NCBI RefSeq assembly: GCF_021378075.1
Contig: NZ_JAJUOS010000001.1
Span: 186,001 to 250,000 of the forward strand
Source of the DNA: Rhodobacter flavimaris
Lineage (GTDB): Bacteria > Pseudomonadota > Alphaproteobacteria > Rhodobacterales > Rhodobacteraceae
Direction of reading: 5' to 3'
DNA length: 64,000 nt
Positions 45,966-57,825 of this stretch are shown here, piece after piece. The position numbers were made by a program, and so were the translations under genes. The notes below the pieces were generated by a model. That model was not told where the DNA came from, ran no database searches, and was given only the letters and a program-made list of their open reading frames with translations. Each line of letters begins with the position of its first letter. The stretch's first letter is position 1.

Positions 45966-46859
45966 TCAGCCAGCGATCGAGGCCGCGTAGATCGAGTCGA
46001 TTGCCTCGCCCAGCATCGCATCGAACTCGGCGTCGGTCTGCTGCGCGCTCAGCCCCTCGGTCAGCGCGCGCGAGAACGAGGCGATCATGCCGGTGTTCTG
46101 CGCCAGCATCGCGTTCGCGTCGTCGCGCGAATAACCGCCCGAGAGCGCCACGACCTTGAGCACGCGTGGGTGATCGACCAGCGGCTTGTAGAAGTTCGGC
46201 ACGCTCGGCAGCGACAGCTTCAGCATGACTTGCTTTCCCTCGGGCAGGGCGTCCAACTGCGCCAGAATCTCTGCGCGCAGGATTTCCTCGGCCTCGGCCT
46301 TGTCGGCGATGGTGATGGTCACTTCCGGCTCGATGATCGGCATCAGGCCATGGGCAATGACTTGGTTGCCCAATTCGAACTGCTGCGCGACGACGGCCTT
46401 GATGCCCTCAGCATTGGCGGCCGAGATGACCGAACGCTCCTTGGTGCCGAAGATACCGGCCTTGACCGCGCGGGCCAGCAGATCGTCGAGACCCGGGATC
46501 GGCTTGAGCATCTGGCAGCCGTTTACCTCGCCCTCCAGACCCTTGTCGATCTTGAGGAAGGGCACGACGCCGCGCTTTTCCCACAGGTAGGTGGCGGTCG
46601 GGATACCGTCGATGGCGCGGTCCATGGTCTGTTCGAACAGGATGGCGCCGACGACCTTATCGCCGGTGAAGGCGGGCGACTTGATGATCCGGGCGCGCAT
46701 CGCGTGGATCAAGTCGAACATCTCGGTCTCGTTCGAATAGGCGTCCTCGTTTACGCCATAAAGACGCAGCGCCTTGGGCGTCGAGCCGCCCGACTGGTCG
46801 AGCGCGGCGATGAAGCCCGCCCCTTTCTTCATCTGTTCGGTCTGCTTGGCGTTCGACAT
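45966..46859 (-). CDS. fba: Fructose-bisphosphate aldolase class I
   Basis: Schiff-base aldolase of glycolysis and gluconeogenesis, 297 residues. [19 protein letters not shown] at the N-terminus is the class I signature. Other marks are [30 protein letters not shown], and the Lys-containing [12 protein letters not shown] and [20 protein letters not shown] before the ATG fixes the start; the long upstream extension in frame crosses the pgk terminator and is not real. A TGTTAGCG-type site lies about 90 bases upstream. Confidence 0.95.
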   Translation of the reverse strand: MSNAKQTEQMKKGAGFIAALDQSGGSTPKALRLYGVNEDAYSNETEMFDLIHAMRARIIKSPAFTGDKVVGAILFEQTMDRAIDGIPTATYLWEKRGVVPFLKIDKGLEGEVNGCQMLKPIPGLDDLLARAVKAGIFGTKERSVISAANAEGIKAVVAQQFELGNQVIAHGLMPIIEPEVTITIADKAEAEEILRAEILAQLDALPEGKQVMLKLSLPSVPNFYKPLVDHPRVLKVVALSGGYSRDDANAMLAQNTGMIASFSRALTEGLSAQQTDAEFDAMLGEAIDSIYAASIAG

Positions 46860-46949
46860 GATGCTCCCCCGGGGACTGTCTGGGTGAAATGTGATGGGCG
46901 CGGGCGCCCCTGTGGCTGCGATACCGCCTTGGACGCGCGCGCGCAATTC

Positions 46950-46963
46950 TGAGAACGCTAACA
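46950..46963 (-). promoter_or_regulatory. LacI-type operator-like site upstream of fba
   Basis: On the minus strand TGTTAGCGTTCTCA. The half TGTTAGCG is exact, and the whole matches 11 of 14 bases of the palindrome TGTTAGCGCTAACA. Similar sites lie upstream of eno (55353-55384). Confidence 0.45.
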
Positions 46964-46970
46964 CGCGGGC

Positions 46971-47000
46971 GGGAAAGGAAAGGCGGCCCGAAGGCCGCCT
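46971..47000 (-). terminator. Rho-independent terminator of pgk
   Basis: AGGCGGCC (46981-46988) and GGCCGCCT (46993-47000), with a TTCG loop when read on the minus strand, then TTTCCTTTCC. It separates pgk from fba. Confidence 0.85.
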
Positions 47001-47004
47001 GGGA

Positions 47005-48195
47005 TCAGTGCATGAGCGCCGCGACGCCGGGCAGTTTCTTGCCTTCCATCCACTCAAGGAAGGCGCCGCCCGCGGTCGAGATATAGCTGAAATCGCCCGC
47101 GACACCGGCCTTGTTGAGCGCGGCAACCGTATCGCCGCCCCCGGCGACCGAGATCAGGTCGCCCGCCTTGGTCAACGCCGCTGCCAGCTGTGCTGCGGCG
47201 TTCGTGGCAGTGTCGAAGGGCGCAATTTCAAACGCGCCGAGCGGCCCGTTCCAGATCAGAGTCTTTGAGCCCTCGAACACCTTTCCGATCGACTCGACCG
47301 CCTTGGGGCCAGCATCGAGGATCATCGCGTCCATTGGGCAGGCCTCAGCGGCAACGATTTCGTTGTCGGCTCCGGCCTTGAACTCGCGGGCAATGACTAC
47401 GTCCTGGGGCAGCACGATCCGGCAGCCTGTTCCCGCGGCCTTCTCCATGATTTCACGGGCGGTCTCGGCCATCTCGCGCTCGGCCAGCGACTTGCCCACA
47501 TCGATTCCCTTGGCGACCAGGAAGGTGTTGGCCATGCCGCCACCAATCACGAGGTTATCCACCTTGGTCACCAGGTTCGAGAGCAGCTCGATCTTGGTCG
47601 AGACCTTGGCGCCGCCGACGACCGCGGTCACCGGGCGGGTCGGATTGCCAAGCGCGGCTTCAAGCGCCTTGAGTTCCGCCTCCATCAGGCGCCCAGCAGC
47701 CGAGGGCAGGATATGCGCCACGCCCTCGGTCGAGCTATGCGCCCGGTGCGCGGCCGAGAAGGCGTCGTTCACGTAAACCTCGCCCAGAGCCGCCATGCCG
47801 GCCGACAGCTCGGCGTCGTTCTTTTCCTCGCCCACGTGGAAACGGGTGTTCTCCAGCAGCAAAACCTCGCCCGCGCCAAGCGCCGCGACCGCCTTCTTGG
47901 CCGGACCGCCCACGCAATCCTCAGCGAAGTTCACCTTGCAGCCCAGTTTCTCGGCCAGAACCGGCACCAGCGGGCGCAAGCTCATTTCAGGGACGACCTT
48001 ACCCTTCGGGCGGCCGAAATGCGCCAGCAGGACCGGCTTGCCTCCCTTGGCCATGATGTCCTTGATCGTCGGCACGATCTTCTCGATCCGAGTCGCATCG
48101 GTGACGACACCGTTTTCCACCGGCACGTTGATATCCACGCGCACCAGGACCACCTTGCCCGCAAGATCCATCTCGTCGAGCGTTTTCCAAGCCAT
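47005..48195 (-). CDS. pgk: Phosphoglycerate kinase
   Basis: Glycolytic enzyme that transfers phosphate between 1,3-bisphosphoglycerate and ADP. The 396-residue product has [26 protein letters not shown], the hinge [12 protein letters not shown], and the C-terminal nucleotide-binding GGGDTVAAL and [14 protein letters not shown] 48195 behind GGGAGTGACGAG is preferred over a GTG three codons upstream. Divergent from the cyclophilin genes and upstream of fba, from which it is separated by a terminator. Confidence 0.97.
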   Translation of the reverse strand: MAWKTLDEMDLAGKVVLVRVDINVPVENGVVTDATRIEKIVPTIKDIMAKGGKPVLLAHFGRPKGKVVPEMSLRPLVPVLAEKLGCKVNFAEDCVGGPAKKAVAALGAGEVLLLENTRFHVGEEKNDAELSAGMAALGEVYVNDAFSAAHRAHSSTEGVAHILPSAAGRLMEAELKALEAALGNPTRPVTAVVGGAKVSTKIELLSNLVTKVDNLVIGGGMANTFLVAKGIDVGKSLAEREMAETAREIMEKAAGTGCRIVLPQDVVIAREFKAGADNEIVAAEACPMDAMILDAGPKAVESIGKVFEGSKTLIWNGPLGAFEIAPFDTATNAAAQLAAALTKAGDLISVAGGGDTVAALNKAGVAGDFSYISTAGGAFLEWMEGKKLPGVAALMH

Positions 48196-48358
48196 TCTCG
48201 TCACTCCCGATTTTGCGCGCGGCGGCCTTCGCCCTGCTCGCGCGGTTCACGCAAACTTGCCCCGATGTGCAGGCATCGTCAACGCCATGCGGCGCTTTCG
48301 CCTTCCGAATCCCGCGCCGCTTCCTTACAGTCGCCCCAAATTTCGAGGAGGACCATTC

Positions 48359-48865
48359 ATGGCCGAGATCAAAGACCCCGAGAACACCATCATCATCGAG
48401 CTGAAGGACGGCCCCGTCGTCATCGAACTGCTCACCGACATCGCGCCCGGGCATTGCGAGCGCATGAAGCAACTGGCCCGCGATGGCGCCTATGACAACG
48501 TGGCCTTCCACCGCGTGATCGACGGCTTCATGGCGCAGACCGGCGATGTCGAGAACGCCAATATGGAAAAGGATTACAACCCGCGCCGCGCTGGCACGGG
48601 CGGGTCGAAATACCCCGATCTGAAGGCCGAATTCTCGCGCATTCCGCATGATCGCGGCACGCTTGGCGCGGCGCGCTCGTCGAATCCGAACTCGGCCAAC
48701 TCGCAGTTCTTCATCAACTTCAACGACAACCACTTCCTGAACGGTCAGTACACGGTCTATGGCCGCGTGATCTCGGGGATGGAAAACGTGGACAAGATCG
48801 TCCGTGGCGAGCCGCCGGCGAACCCGGATCGCATGATCTCGGTCAAGGTGGCTGCCGATGCGTAA
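48359..48865 (+). CDS. Cyclophilin-type peptidyl-prolyl isomerase, cytoplasmic
   Basis: A 168-residue cyclophilin without signal peptide. Active-site segments are FHRVIDGFMAQTGDV and SQFFINF, with YTVYGRVISGMENVDKI at the C-terminus. CGAGGAGGACCATTC is a strong ribosome site. Its stop overlaps the next gene, a secreted paralogue that shares long identical DNA stretches, pointing to tandem duplication followed by a change of compartment. Confidence 0.94.
   Translation: MAEIKDPENTIIIELKDGPVVIELLTDIAPGHCERMKQLARDGAYDNVAFHRVIDGFMAQTGDVENANMEKDYNPRRAGTGGSKYPDLKAEFSRIPHDRGTLGAARSSNPNSANSQFFINFNDNHFLNGQYTVYGRVISGMENVDKIVRGEPPANPDRMISVKVAADA
48512..48549 (+). repeat. Shared 38-base block, first cyclophilin
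   Basis: This is identical to 49083-49120 in the second cyclophilin gene. It encodes the active-site segment around FHRVIDGF. A further 31-base identity covers the NSANSQFF region of both genes. Confidence 0.85.
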
Positions 48866-49436
48866 GATCCTGCTTGCGACGGCGCTGGCCTTTGCGGCGA
48901 CCGGCGCTTGGGCCGAAGGGTCGGGCGTGCCCGATACCGAGGGTCCGAACCTGACGCTGGAAATCGGCGGTTCGGCCAGCGGCAATGTGGTCATCGACCT
49001 GTTGCCCGACGTGGCCCCCAAGCATGTCGAGCAGATCGTCGCGCTGGCTAAGGAAGGCGCCTATGACGACGTGATCTTTCATCGCGTGATCGACGGCTTC
49101 ATGGCGCAGACCGGCGATGTGCAGTTCGGCAAGCGCAGCGGCGATACCCGCATGGCGGGCGTGGGCGGCTCCGAGCGTCCGGACCTTCCGGCCGAATTCT
49201 CGAACCGCTCGTTCGCGCGCGGCATGGTGGGGATGGCTCGTTCGGCCGATCCGAACTCGGCCAACTCGCAGTTCTTCATAATGTTCGAGCCCGCGCCGCA
49301 TCTCGATGGCCAATACACCATCGTCGGGCATGTGGTCGAAGGGATGGAGATCGTCGATCAGATCAAGAAGGGCGACATGCGCCAGAACGGTCTGGTGGAT
49401 GAGCCCGACTATATCGTCCACGCCACGGTCGAATAA
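48858..49436 (+). CDS. Cyclophilin-type peptidyl-prolyl isomerase, periplasmic
   Basis: A 192-residue cyclophilin with a signal peptide (about 1-19, ending AWAEG), so it acts in the periplasm. It has FHRVIDGFMAQTGDV, ANSQFFIMF and YTIVGHVVEGMEIVDQI. It overlaps the preceding cytoplasmic cyclophilin by eight bases, so translation is likely coupled. It is probably equivalent to PpiA in folding secreted proteins. A strong terminator follows. Confidence 0.94.
   Translation: MRKILLATALAFAATGAWAEGSGVPDTEGPNLTLEIGGSASGNVVIDLLPDVAPKHVEQIVALAKEGAYDDVIFHRVIDGFMAQTGDVQFGKRSGDTRMAGVGGSERPDLPAEFSNRSFARGMVGMARSADPNSANSQFFIMFEPAPHLDGQYTIVGHVVEGMEIVDQIKKGDMRQNGLVDEPDYIVHATVE
49083..49120 (+). repeat. Shared 38-base block, second cyclophilin
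   Basis: Partner of 48512-48549. This unusually long identity between otherwise diverged paralogues suggests conversion. Confidence 0.85.
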
Positions 49437-49456
49437 GACCCGCGCGACAGAATGAA

Positions 49457-49498
49457 AAACGGGCGCCCGATGATCGCGGCGCCCGTTTTGTTTTTTTC
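49457..49498. terminator. Bidirectional terminator between cyclophilins and tyrS
   Basis: AAACGGGCGCC (49457-49467) and GGCGCCCGTTT (49478-49488) form an 11-bp stem flanked by A-rich and T-rich tracts, serving both converging transcripts. Confidence 0.92.
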
Positions 49499-49506
49499 TT
49501 TGTGTC

Positions 49507-50757
49507 TTAGCTCAGCTGCACCAGCGCGTGGCGCTTCTTGCCCGCGCTGAGCTTCACCGGCTCGGCCAGATCGCCCGCATGGAACATCCGGCCCGCATCG
49601 GCGCAGATGTCGTCGTTCACGCGCAGGCCGCCCTCGGCGATCAGGCGCTTGCCGTCCTTGCCGGTCTTGGCCAGGCCCGAGCGCACCACAAGCTGCGCGA
49701 GGCTGATACCGTCCACCACGTCTTCGGCGCTCAGGTGCAGGGTCGGCAGGTCATCGCCCACGCCGCCCTTTTCAAAGACCTCGCGCGCGGTGGCCTCGGC
49801 CGCCACGGCAGCCTCTTCGCCATGCAGCAGCTTGGTAACCTCATTGGCCAGGATGATCTTCGCCTGGTTGATCTCGGAGCCTTCGAGCGAGCCAAGGCGG
49901 ACGCACTCTTCCACCGGCAGATCGGTGTAGAGCTTGAGGAACCGGCCCACGTCCGCGTCGGTCGTGTTGCGCCAGAATTGCCAGAACTCGTAGGGGCTGA
50001 GCATCTCACCGTTCAGCCAGATCGCGCCGCCCTGGCTCTTGCCCATCTTGCGCCCGTCCGAGGTGGTCAGCAGCGGCGTCGTCAGGCCGAAGATCTCGCG
50101 GTCAAGCACCCGGCGCGTCAGGTCGATGCCGTTGATGATGTTGCCCCACTGGTCCGATCCGCCCATTTGCAGCAGGCAGCCATAGCGGCGGTTCAGCTCC
50201 AGGAAGTCATAAGCCTGGAGGATCATGTAGTTGAACTCAAGGAAGCTCAGTGACTGCTCGCGGTCGAGGCGCGATTTCACGCTTTCGAAGGACAGCATCC
50301 GGTTGACCGAGAAATGCCGCCCGATGTCGCGCAGGAACTCGAGGTAGTTCAGATTGTCCAGCCACTCGGCATTGTTGCGCATCATCGCGCCGTTGCCTTC
50401 GTCGCTGTAATCGAGGTAGCGCGCGAAGACCTTCTGCATCCCGTCGATATTGGCGTCGATCGCCTCGGGGGTGAGCAGGGGACGTTCCTCGCTGCGGAAC
50501 GAGGGGTCGCCGACCTTGGTCGTGCCGCCGCCCATCAGCGTGATCGGCTTGTGGCCGGTCTTCTGGAACCAGCGCAGCAGCATGATGTTCAGCAGATGCC
50601 CGACATGCAGCGAGGCCGCCGTCGCATCATAGCCGATATAGCAGGTGACCATCCCCTTGATGAGAGCTTCGTCCAGCTCTTGCAGATCGGTGCAATCCGC
50701 AAGGAATCCGCGCTCGATGATGATGCGCAGAAAATCCGATTTGGGATGGTAGGTCAT
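49507..50757 (-). CDS. tyrS: Tyrosyl-tRNA synthetase
   Basis: Class I aminoacyl-tRNA synthetase charging tRNA-Tyr, 416 residues. The HIGH-type motif is HVGHLLN, the KMSKS loop is KMGKS, and the tyrosine-binding [11 protein letters not shown] and [11 protein letters not shown] segments are present. The C-terminal S4-like RNA-binding domain (about 350-416) has [25 protein letters not shown] 50757 follows AAAGGAACAAGTG; a GTG one codon upstream is possible. Divergent from anmK. Confidence 0.97.
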   Translation of the reverse strand: MTYHPKSDFLRIIIERGFLADCTDLQELDEALIKGMVTCYIGYDATAASLHVGHLLNIMLLRWFQKTGHKPITLMGGGTTKVGDPSFRSEERPLLTPEAIDANIDGMQKVFARYLDYSDEGNGAMMRNNAEWLDNLNYLEFLRDIGRHFSVNRMLSFESVKSRLDREQSLSFLEFNYMILQAYDFLELNRRYGCLLQMGGSDQWGNIINGIDLTRRVLDREIFGLTTPLLTTSDGRKMGKSQGGAIWLNGEMLSPYEFWQFWRNTTDADVGRFLKLYTDLPVEECVRLGSLEGSEINQAKIILANEVTKLLHGEEAAVAAEATAREVFEKGGVGDDLPTLHLSAEDVVDGISLAQLVVRSGLAKTGKDGKRLIAEGGLRVNDDICADAGRMFHAGDLAEPVKLSAGKKRHALVQLS

Positions 50758-50816
50758 CACACTTGTTCCTTTGCTAGCGCCATGCGTATATCGGGTGGGC
50801 AGCCGAAGGGGAAGCC

Positions 50817-51926
50817 ATGTTGAAGCCGGGTCCGGTCTGGGCGGTTGGGGCGATGTCGGGCACCTCGCTTGACGGCGTGGACGCGGCGCTGGTGCTGACC
50901 GATGGTGAGCGGATTCTCGATTTCGGCCGCACTGATTACCGCTCTTATTCCAAGGAAGAACGCAGCGCTCTGCGCGCGGCCCTTGGCTGCTGGCCCGGCG
51001 ATCCCGGCGTGGAAGAGGCCGCCGAAGTGGTCGAAACCGCCCATGCCGAGTTGCTCTCGTCCTTGCTCGATGTCGCGCTTGTGGGCTTTCACGGGCAGAC
51101 GCTGGCGCATGATCCCGACGGGCGCGCGGGGCCCCGGCGGACGCATCAGGCGGGTTCGGGTGAGGTTCTGGCCGAGGTTCTGGGGCGTCCCGTCGTTTGG
51201 GATTTTCGTTCGACAGATGTCGAGATGGGCGGGCAGGGCGCGCCGCTTGCGCCTTTCTTTCATTTCGCCTGCGCGAAATGGGCGGGGCTGAGCGCGCCGG
51301 TCGCCTTCCTCAACCTTGGCGGCGTAGGCAACGTGACCTGGCTCGATCCGCGCCAGTCGGGCCCCGAGGCCGAGGGCGCGGTTCTCGCCTTCGACACCGG
51401 CCCCGCGAACGCGCCGATCAACGATCTGATGCGCGCGCGCCGCGGTGTGGACTGCGACGAGGGCGGCGCGCTGGCGGCCTCGGGCAGGGTGGATGAGCAG
51501 GTCGTCGAGGACTTCCTTTCGCATCGCTTCTTCCATCGCATTCCGCCAAAATCGCTGGATCGCAACGATTTCCACGATCTGCTCGAAGCGGTTCGCGATC
51601 TGGAGGACGCAGATGCAGCGGCTACACTGACCGCTTGCGCCGCCGCCGCCGTTGCGCGCGGGTTCGAACATTTCCCCGATCCACCGCGTGCGCTCTACGT
51701 TACCGGCGGCGGGCGCCTGAACGAGGCGCTCATGGTCGCCCTGACGCGCCGCCTCAACTGCCCGGTCGCGCCGATAGAGGATATCGGCCTTGATGGTGAC
51801 ATGCTTGAGGCGCAGGCCTTCGCCTATCTTGCCGTGCGCGTCGCGCGGGGATTGCCGACCTCGGGGCCAACGACCACGGGTGTCGCCGGGCTGATCGGCG
51901 GCGGGCGTATCAGCTACCCTGACTGA
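50817..51926 (+). CDS. anmK: Anhydro-N-acetylmuramic acid kinase
   Basis: Recycles cell wall anhydro-MurNAc to MurNAc-6-phosphate. The 369-residue product has the ATP-binding [18 protein letters not shown], the VGFHGQT motif, [35 protein letters not shown] and [11 protein letters not shown], and a [10 protein letters not shown] segment near the C-terminus. AAGGGGAAGCC is a good ribosome site. Divergent from tyrS with a short shared gap, as in many alphaproteobacteria; the 3' end overlaps a convergent gene by 17 bases. Confidence 0.95.
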   Translation: MLKPGPVWAVGAMSGTSLDGVDAALVLTDGERILDFGRTDYRSYSKEERSALRAALGCWPGDPGVEEAAEVVETAHAELLSSLLDVALVGFHGQTLAHDPDGRAGPRRTHQAGSGEVLAEVLGRPVVWDFRSTDVEMGGQGAPLAPFFHFACAKWAGLSAPVAFLNLGGVGNVTWLDPRQSGPEAEGAVLAFDTGPANAPINDLMRARRGVDCDEGGALAASGRVDEQVVEDFLSHRFFHRIPPKSLDRNDFHDLLEAVRDLEDADAAATLTACAAAAVARGFEHFPDPPRALYVTGGGRLNEALMVALTRRLNCPVAPIEDIGLDGDMLEAQAFAYLAVRVARGLPTSGPTTTGVAGLIGGGRISYPD

Positions 51927-52272
51927 GTGCGGGCGCCGGGGCAGGGCATCGCGATGCCGGAAGGGGGTGCAGCGCGACGCGCGGTCCGAACCACTCGTGG
52001 ATCACCTGTGTGCAGCGCCAGCTGCCGATTTGCAGATCGGCCCCACCGGGAGGCGGGTCAAACGTGCCCTCCTCGCCATTCAATAGGCGCCCGCGCACCT
52101 GATAGCCCGCCTGCCTTCGGCCCCAGAACAGATCTGCCGAGACGATCTCGGCCCATTCGGGTACGCGATTGAGCGTGCGATCGTTCGAGATCCGGGCGCT
52201 CATATTCGCCAGCCAGATCAGCATCAGGATCGCCAGAACGACAGTAAAACCCACGCCACGCAGCTTGCGCAT
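51910..52272 (-). CDS. Membrane-anchored protein of unknown function
   Basis: A 120-residue protein with one N-terminal hydrophobic helix (about 5-24, [18 protein letters not shown]) and an extracytoplasmic part containing [26 protein letters not shown] and a Trp-Arg-Cys segment. I do not recognise the family. The start MRKLRGVGF follows AAGGGTGTTTCCCGG; a longer frame exists upstream without support. It is convergent with anmK and overlaps its 3' end. Confidence 0.65.
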   Translation of the reverse strand: MRKLRGVGFTVVLAILMLIWLANMSARISNDRTLNRVPEWAEIVSADLFWGRRQAGYQVRGRLLNGEEGTFDPPPGGADLQIGSWRCTQVIHEWFGPRVALHPLPASRCPAPAPALSQGS

Positions 52273-52497
52273 CCGGGAAACACCCTTGTGAATGCGCGCA
52301 CAGTATCCTGCGTGGTGGCGAACGGAAGTGCTGCGGCAATCACATTTGACGTGAACGGCAGGTTTGAATAGATCCAAGGGGCCGAAAAACGTGCGACCGG
52401 TCAGGTTACCCCGGTCATCGCGCCCCGTGTGCGAGAGCTAGTCGATTTTCGAACCCACGGCATCCGTTCTAACCGGGCATTGCCCTCCAGAGATCGA

Positions 52498-52758
52498 ATG
52501 TCGATGAACAAACCTGACCCCAAGCGCGAGAAGCGCACAATCCTGCTCGCGCAGCTTTTCATTTCCTGCATGATGGCCTTCCTGATGACCTTCATCTTTT
52601 CGGTCTTCGCGCAGGGGATGCCCGCCGGATGGCCGCTGCTTTGGCTGCATCATTTCTTTACCGCGTGGCCCGTGGCTTTCGTCCTCTCGCTCGGCGCGGG
52701 GCCGATAGCGTTTCGTCTGGCCTATTGGTCGATGCATCGTCTGTCGGGGCCGATTTGA
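52498..52758 (+). CDS. DUF2798 family membrane protein
   Basis: An 86-residue protein with two hydrophobic helices (about 18-40, AQLFISCMMAFLMTFIF, and about 56-78, FTAWPVAFVLSLGAGPIAF), matching the two-helix DUF2798 layout. ATG codons at 52498 and 52504 are both possible; the upstream one is used. No function is known for the family. It is followed after 65 bases by a DUF4405-type membrane protein, and the two may form one unit. Confidence 0.7.
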   Translation: MSMNKPDPKREKRTILLAQLFISCMMAFLMTFIFSVFAQGMPAGWPLLWLHHFFTAWPVAFVLSLGAGPIAFRLAYWSMHRLSGPI

Positions 52759-52823
52759 CGCCGGTCATGGCGGTCCAGGCGAATTGGGGGCATCCTTGGC
52801 CCGTGTCGCACAAGGAGGTGGCC

Positions 52824-53252
52824 ATGTTCGATTCTGCATCTCATTCTGTGGCCAAGCCGCGCTTTTCGGCGCGGGCGGCGGCTGTGTTTCTGGTCGGTCT
52901 CAACTTCCTGCTGATGCTGGTCTCGGGGGTGGTGGTGATGATTGCCCCCTCGGGCCGTATCGCCGGGCAGATTGAGTGGACGATGCTTGGCTTGGGCCGA
53001 CCTCAATGGGAGTTGGTGCACCTCGCGGGTGGTTTTCTCTTCATCGGGGCAGCGGTTTGGCACATTTGGCTGCACTGGTCGGTGATCACCAATCTGCTTT
53101 GGTCCGGCGCGACCAAGGCGCTTTGCCACCAGCGCGAACTGGCGCTGGCCGTGGGGTTGACGCTCTTCGTTATCCTCGTGGCAGTGCTTGGCCTGCCGCC
53201 TGCCAGTTGGCTTGAGCAGATGCAATCCTGGTTCAAGCGCGACTTCTGGTGA
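52824..53252 (+). CDS. DUF4405-type membrane protein, possibly haem-binding
   Basis: A 142-residue protein with three to four hydrophobic helices. The second pair holds His residues suitable as haem ligands (ELVHLAGGFLFIGAAVWHIWLHW), a layout shared with small cytochrome-b-like DUF4405 proteins. AAGGAGGTGGCC before the ATG is close to a perfect ribosome site. The function is unknown; a redox or sensing role is an inference. It follows the DUF2798 gene on the same strand. Confidence 0.75.
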   Translation: MFDSASHSVAKPRFSARAAAVFLVGLNFLLMLVSGVVVMIAPSGRIAGQIEWTMLGLGRPQWELVHLAGGFLFIGAAVWHIWLHWSVITNLLWSGATKALCHQRELALAVGLTLFVILVAVLGLPPASWLEQMQSWFKRDFW

Positions 53253-53276
53253 GCAGACGGGCCTGTCGCGATCACG

Positions 53277-53894
53277 TCATCCGCGGCGGCGTTCCTGCGA
53301 GGCGACGATGGTCATGGCGATGATCGCTCCAAGCGCGTTGAACACCAGATCGAGCGCGGTGTTGAAATAGCCGCCGACGCCCGTGTCCTTGACGATCACG
53401 ACGGCGGTGAACTCGATGATCTCGTTCACTGCGCCAAGGCCCATCGCGGCCAGCGCGGGGTAGGTGTAGGCCGTCCAGGTGCCGCGCACATCGGGGAAGT
53501 GCCGCACGACAAGGTGCCACAGCAGCCACGCGGTCACGCCGAAGCCGAAGGCATGCACGACTTGGTCGTATTTCAGGATCGTCATCTCGCCCTGACCATC
53601 CGAGAGGATCGGGACCAGTTGCACGCCGTAAAGCACTTTGTCGCCCACGGGCACGCCGCCCCCCGCCATATGCAGCAGGCCCCAGATTGCCAGCGCCCAA
53701 AGAATCGCGGGCGGGTATTCAGCCTTGCGCAGGCTGGAGCCGATCAGGCCGATCAGGATCGCCATGGTGATGATGTAGACGATGAACTCGGCATTGCCGA
53801 TCATCAAAAACCAGGCCGAGAAGCCGATGCTGTAAAGCGCGACAAAGATCGCGACGGCCTTTTCGGCCGGCTTGACGTCCTTCGGAAAACCCAT
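53277..53894 (-). CDS. DUF2238 (YjdF-like) membrane protein
   Basis: A 205-residue membrane protein of about six helices. MTILKYDQVVHAFGFGVTAWLLWHLV and MGLGAVNEIIEFTAVVIVKDTGVGGYFNTALDLVFNALGA match the conserved His and Asn/Glu/Glu segments of the DUF2238/YjdF group. Its function is unknown. The start MGFPKDVKPAEK is chosen behind AAGGAGAGAG; longer in-frame starts lack ribosome sites. It faces eno across a terminator, and a second protein of similar layout is encoded at 57143-57811. Confidence 0.8.
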   Translation of the reverse strand: MGFPKDVKPAEKAVAIFVALYSIGFSAWFLMIGNAEFIVYIITMAILIGLIGSSLRKAEYPPAILWALAIWGLLHMAGGGVPVGDKVLYGVQLVPILSDGQGEMTILKYDQVVHAFGFGVTAWLLWHLVVRHFPDVRGTWTAYTYPALAAMGLGAVNEIIEFTAVVIVKDTGVGGYFNTALDLVFNALGAIIAMTIVASQERRRG

Positions 53895-53957
53895 GGCGCT
53901 GCTCTCTCCTTCGTTTTCGGGCAGCATGGCAGGTTCGCGCGGGGTGGAAAAGCGCAA

Positions 53958-53987
53958 AGCAAAAGGCCCCCGCCGGGGCGAGGGCCT
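53958..53987 (-). terminator. Rho-independent terminator of eno
   Basis: AGGCCC (53964-53969) pairs with GGGCCT (53982-53987) around a GC-rich loop; TTTTGCTTTG follows on the minus strand, 23 bases after the eno stop. Confidence 0.75.
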
Positions 53988-54009
53988 CTCAAAGGTTGTA
54001 AGCCGGTCC

Positions 54010-56269
<2,260 letters not shown>

Positions 56270-56370
56270 GATATGTCCCGTATCCCTGACCAAGCGGTCC
56301 AACCGCTTGCCTGCCGCCTTGCCTCAACCCGAGGCAGCCGTCCAGCGCGCAATTGTGTCGCGCACAATCG

Positions 56371-57069
56371 CTACCGCAGGATGCCCGCCACGTCGGCCCA
56401 GATCGGCAGGTGATCCGAGGCGCGTCGCGCCAGGGCCGTGTCGAAGACACCCATGCGCATGACCTTGATATTGGGGCAAGTCACCACCCGGTCGAGGCGC
56501 CCGAACGGCGCGCGCGAAGGGTAGGTTGGGCCTGGCGTATGCACGTGATAGCCCGTCAGCGCCTCGAACCCATGCTTGGAGGACCACTCGTTGAAATCGC
56601 CGATGGCAAGCGCAGGGCCTTTCGCGCCGCGCAGGGTCTGGGCGATCCGTCCCCATTGCGCACGCCGGTCCGCGCGGCGCAGGCCCAGATGGGCGGCGAT
56701 CAGGGTGAAGGGGGCCGCGCCCTCATGCGCGATCACAAGGCGCAGCGCACCGCGCGGCTCAAGCCCCGGCAGCGCCATTCCGTCGATATCCAGCACGCGC
56801 CCGCCGCGCCGCACCAGCACTGCCTGACCGTGCCAGCCAAGACTGTCCGGCCCGGTCTTGGGGCCTTCGGCGACGTGGAAATCCGTCTCGGCCGCGATCA
56901 TCCGCGCGGGCAGGGCCGAGGGGCGCGCGCCAAGGCGCCGGTCCACCTCTTGCAGGGCGATCACGTCGGCCCCGATCGCATTGATCACCGATAGAATCCG
57001 CCCCGGATCGTGACGCCCATCGGTGCCAACGCATTTGTGCAGATTGTATGAGGCAAGACGAACGGTCAT
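56371..57069 (-). CDS. Endonuclease/exonuclease/phosphatase family protein
   Basis: A 232-residue metal-dependent phosphoesterase of the EEP fold. It has TVRLASYNLHKCVG (Asn), VIALQEVD (metal-binding Glu), LIAAHLGL, AIGDFNEW (Asp/Asn pair) and the C-terminal SDHLPIWADV with catalytic Asp-His. The substrate may be nucleic acid, phospholipid or an inositol phosphate. In relatives such proteins often sit beside phospholipase D genes; none is here. The start MTVRLASYN is taken from domain fit as the ribosome site is weak. Confidence 0.88.
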   Translation of the reverse strand: MTVRLASYNLHKCVGTDGRHDPGRILSVINAIGADVIALQEVDRRLGARPSALPARMIAAETDFHVAEGPKTGPDSLGWHGQAVLVRRGGRVLDIDGMALPGLEPRGALRLVIAHEGAAPFTLIAAHLGLRRADRRAQWGRIAQTLRGAKGPALAIGDFNEWSSKHGFEALTGYHVHTPGPTYPSRAPFGRLDRVVTCPNIKVMRMGVFDTALARRASDHLPIWADVAGILR

Positions 57070-57142
57070 GATGACGATATGATTGTTTTCCTGACGGGTT
57101 TCACCCCTTCGGGTTGGCCCTGCGACAACGTAGCGTGTACCG

Positions 57143-57811
57143 ATGTGGCTTCGCAAACACTACGCCAGCCTTCGCGCGCAGCCCCGGCTGATCCAGGCGA
57201 TTTGGGCGATGCTGGCGATCGAGTTTCTGCTGGCGCTGTGGGAATGGCAACTGGCGCTAGCCGCCGTTGCCTGCCTGACCTTCCTGCTGACGCTGGTGCC
57301 GATGTATTTGACCTCGCGCCTCGGGATCGCCTTGCCGACGCCCTTGCTGGTGGGCATCACGATTTTCATCTTCGCGACGATCTTCCTGGGCGAGGCCTTT
57401 GATTTCTACAGCCGCTACTGGTGGTGGGACGTGGCACTGCACGGCACCTCGGCGCTTGGCTTCGGGCTTTTGGGGTTTCTGATGGTCTTCATGCTGTTCG
57501 AGGGCGACCGCTACGCCGCGCCCCATTGGGCGCTGGCGCTGATCGCCTTTTCCTTTGCCGTCACCATCGGCGCCCTGTGGGAGATTTTCGAATTCGCGAT
57601 GGATCAGGCCTTCGGCACGAACATGCAGAAATCCGGCCTTGTCGATACGATGTGGGATCTGGTCGTGGACGTGATCGGAGCGTCTTTGGGGGCGCTGGCG
57701 GGCTGGCTTTACCTGATCGGACGCGGGCCGGGGCCGATGCGTAACCTGTTTGAGGATTTCGTCGCAAAGAACCGCCGCTTTTATCGGAAGTTCAAAAGCC
57801 AGATCAAATGA
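57143..57811 (+). CDS. DUF2238-like membrane protein
   Basis: A 222-residue membrane protein with about six helices. FDFYSRYWWWDVALHGTSALGFGLLGFL and ALWEIFEFAMDQAFGTNMQKSGLVDTMWDLVVDVIGASLGALAG match the conserved His, Glu and Asp-rich blocks of the DUF2238/YjdF-related group. The C-terminus is basic and cytoplasmic. There is no clear ribosome site, so the start is uncertain. A protein of similar layout is encoded at 53277-53894, on the other side of eno. Confidence 0.75.
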   Translation: MWLRKHYASLRAQPRLIQAIWAMLAIEFLLALWEWQLALAAVACLTFLLTLVPMYLTSRLGIALPTPLLVGITIFIFATIFLGEAFDFYSRYWWWDVALHGTSALGFGLLGFLMVFMLFEGDRYAAPHWALALIAFSFAVTIGALWEIFEFAMDQAFGTNMQKSGLVDTMWDLVVDVIGASLGALAGWLYLIGRGPGPMRNLFEDFVAKNRRFYRKFKSQIK

Positions 57812-57825
57812 TTGCTCGGTAAAGC

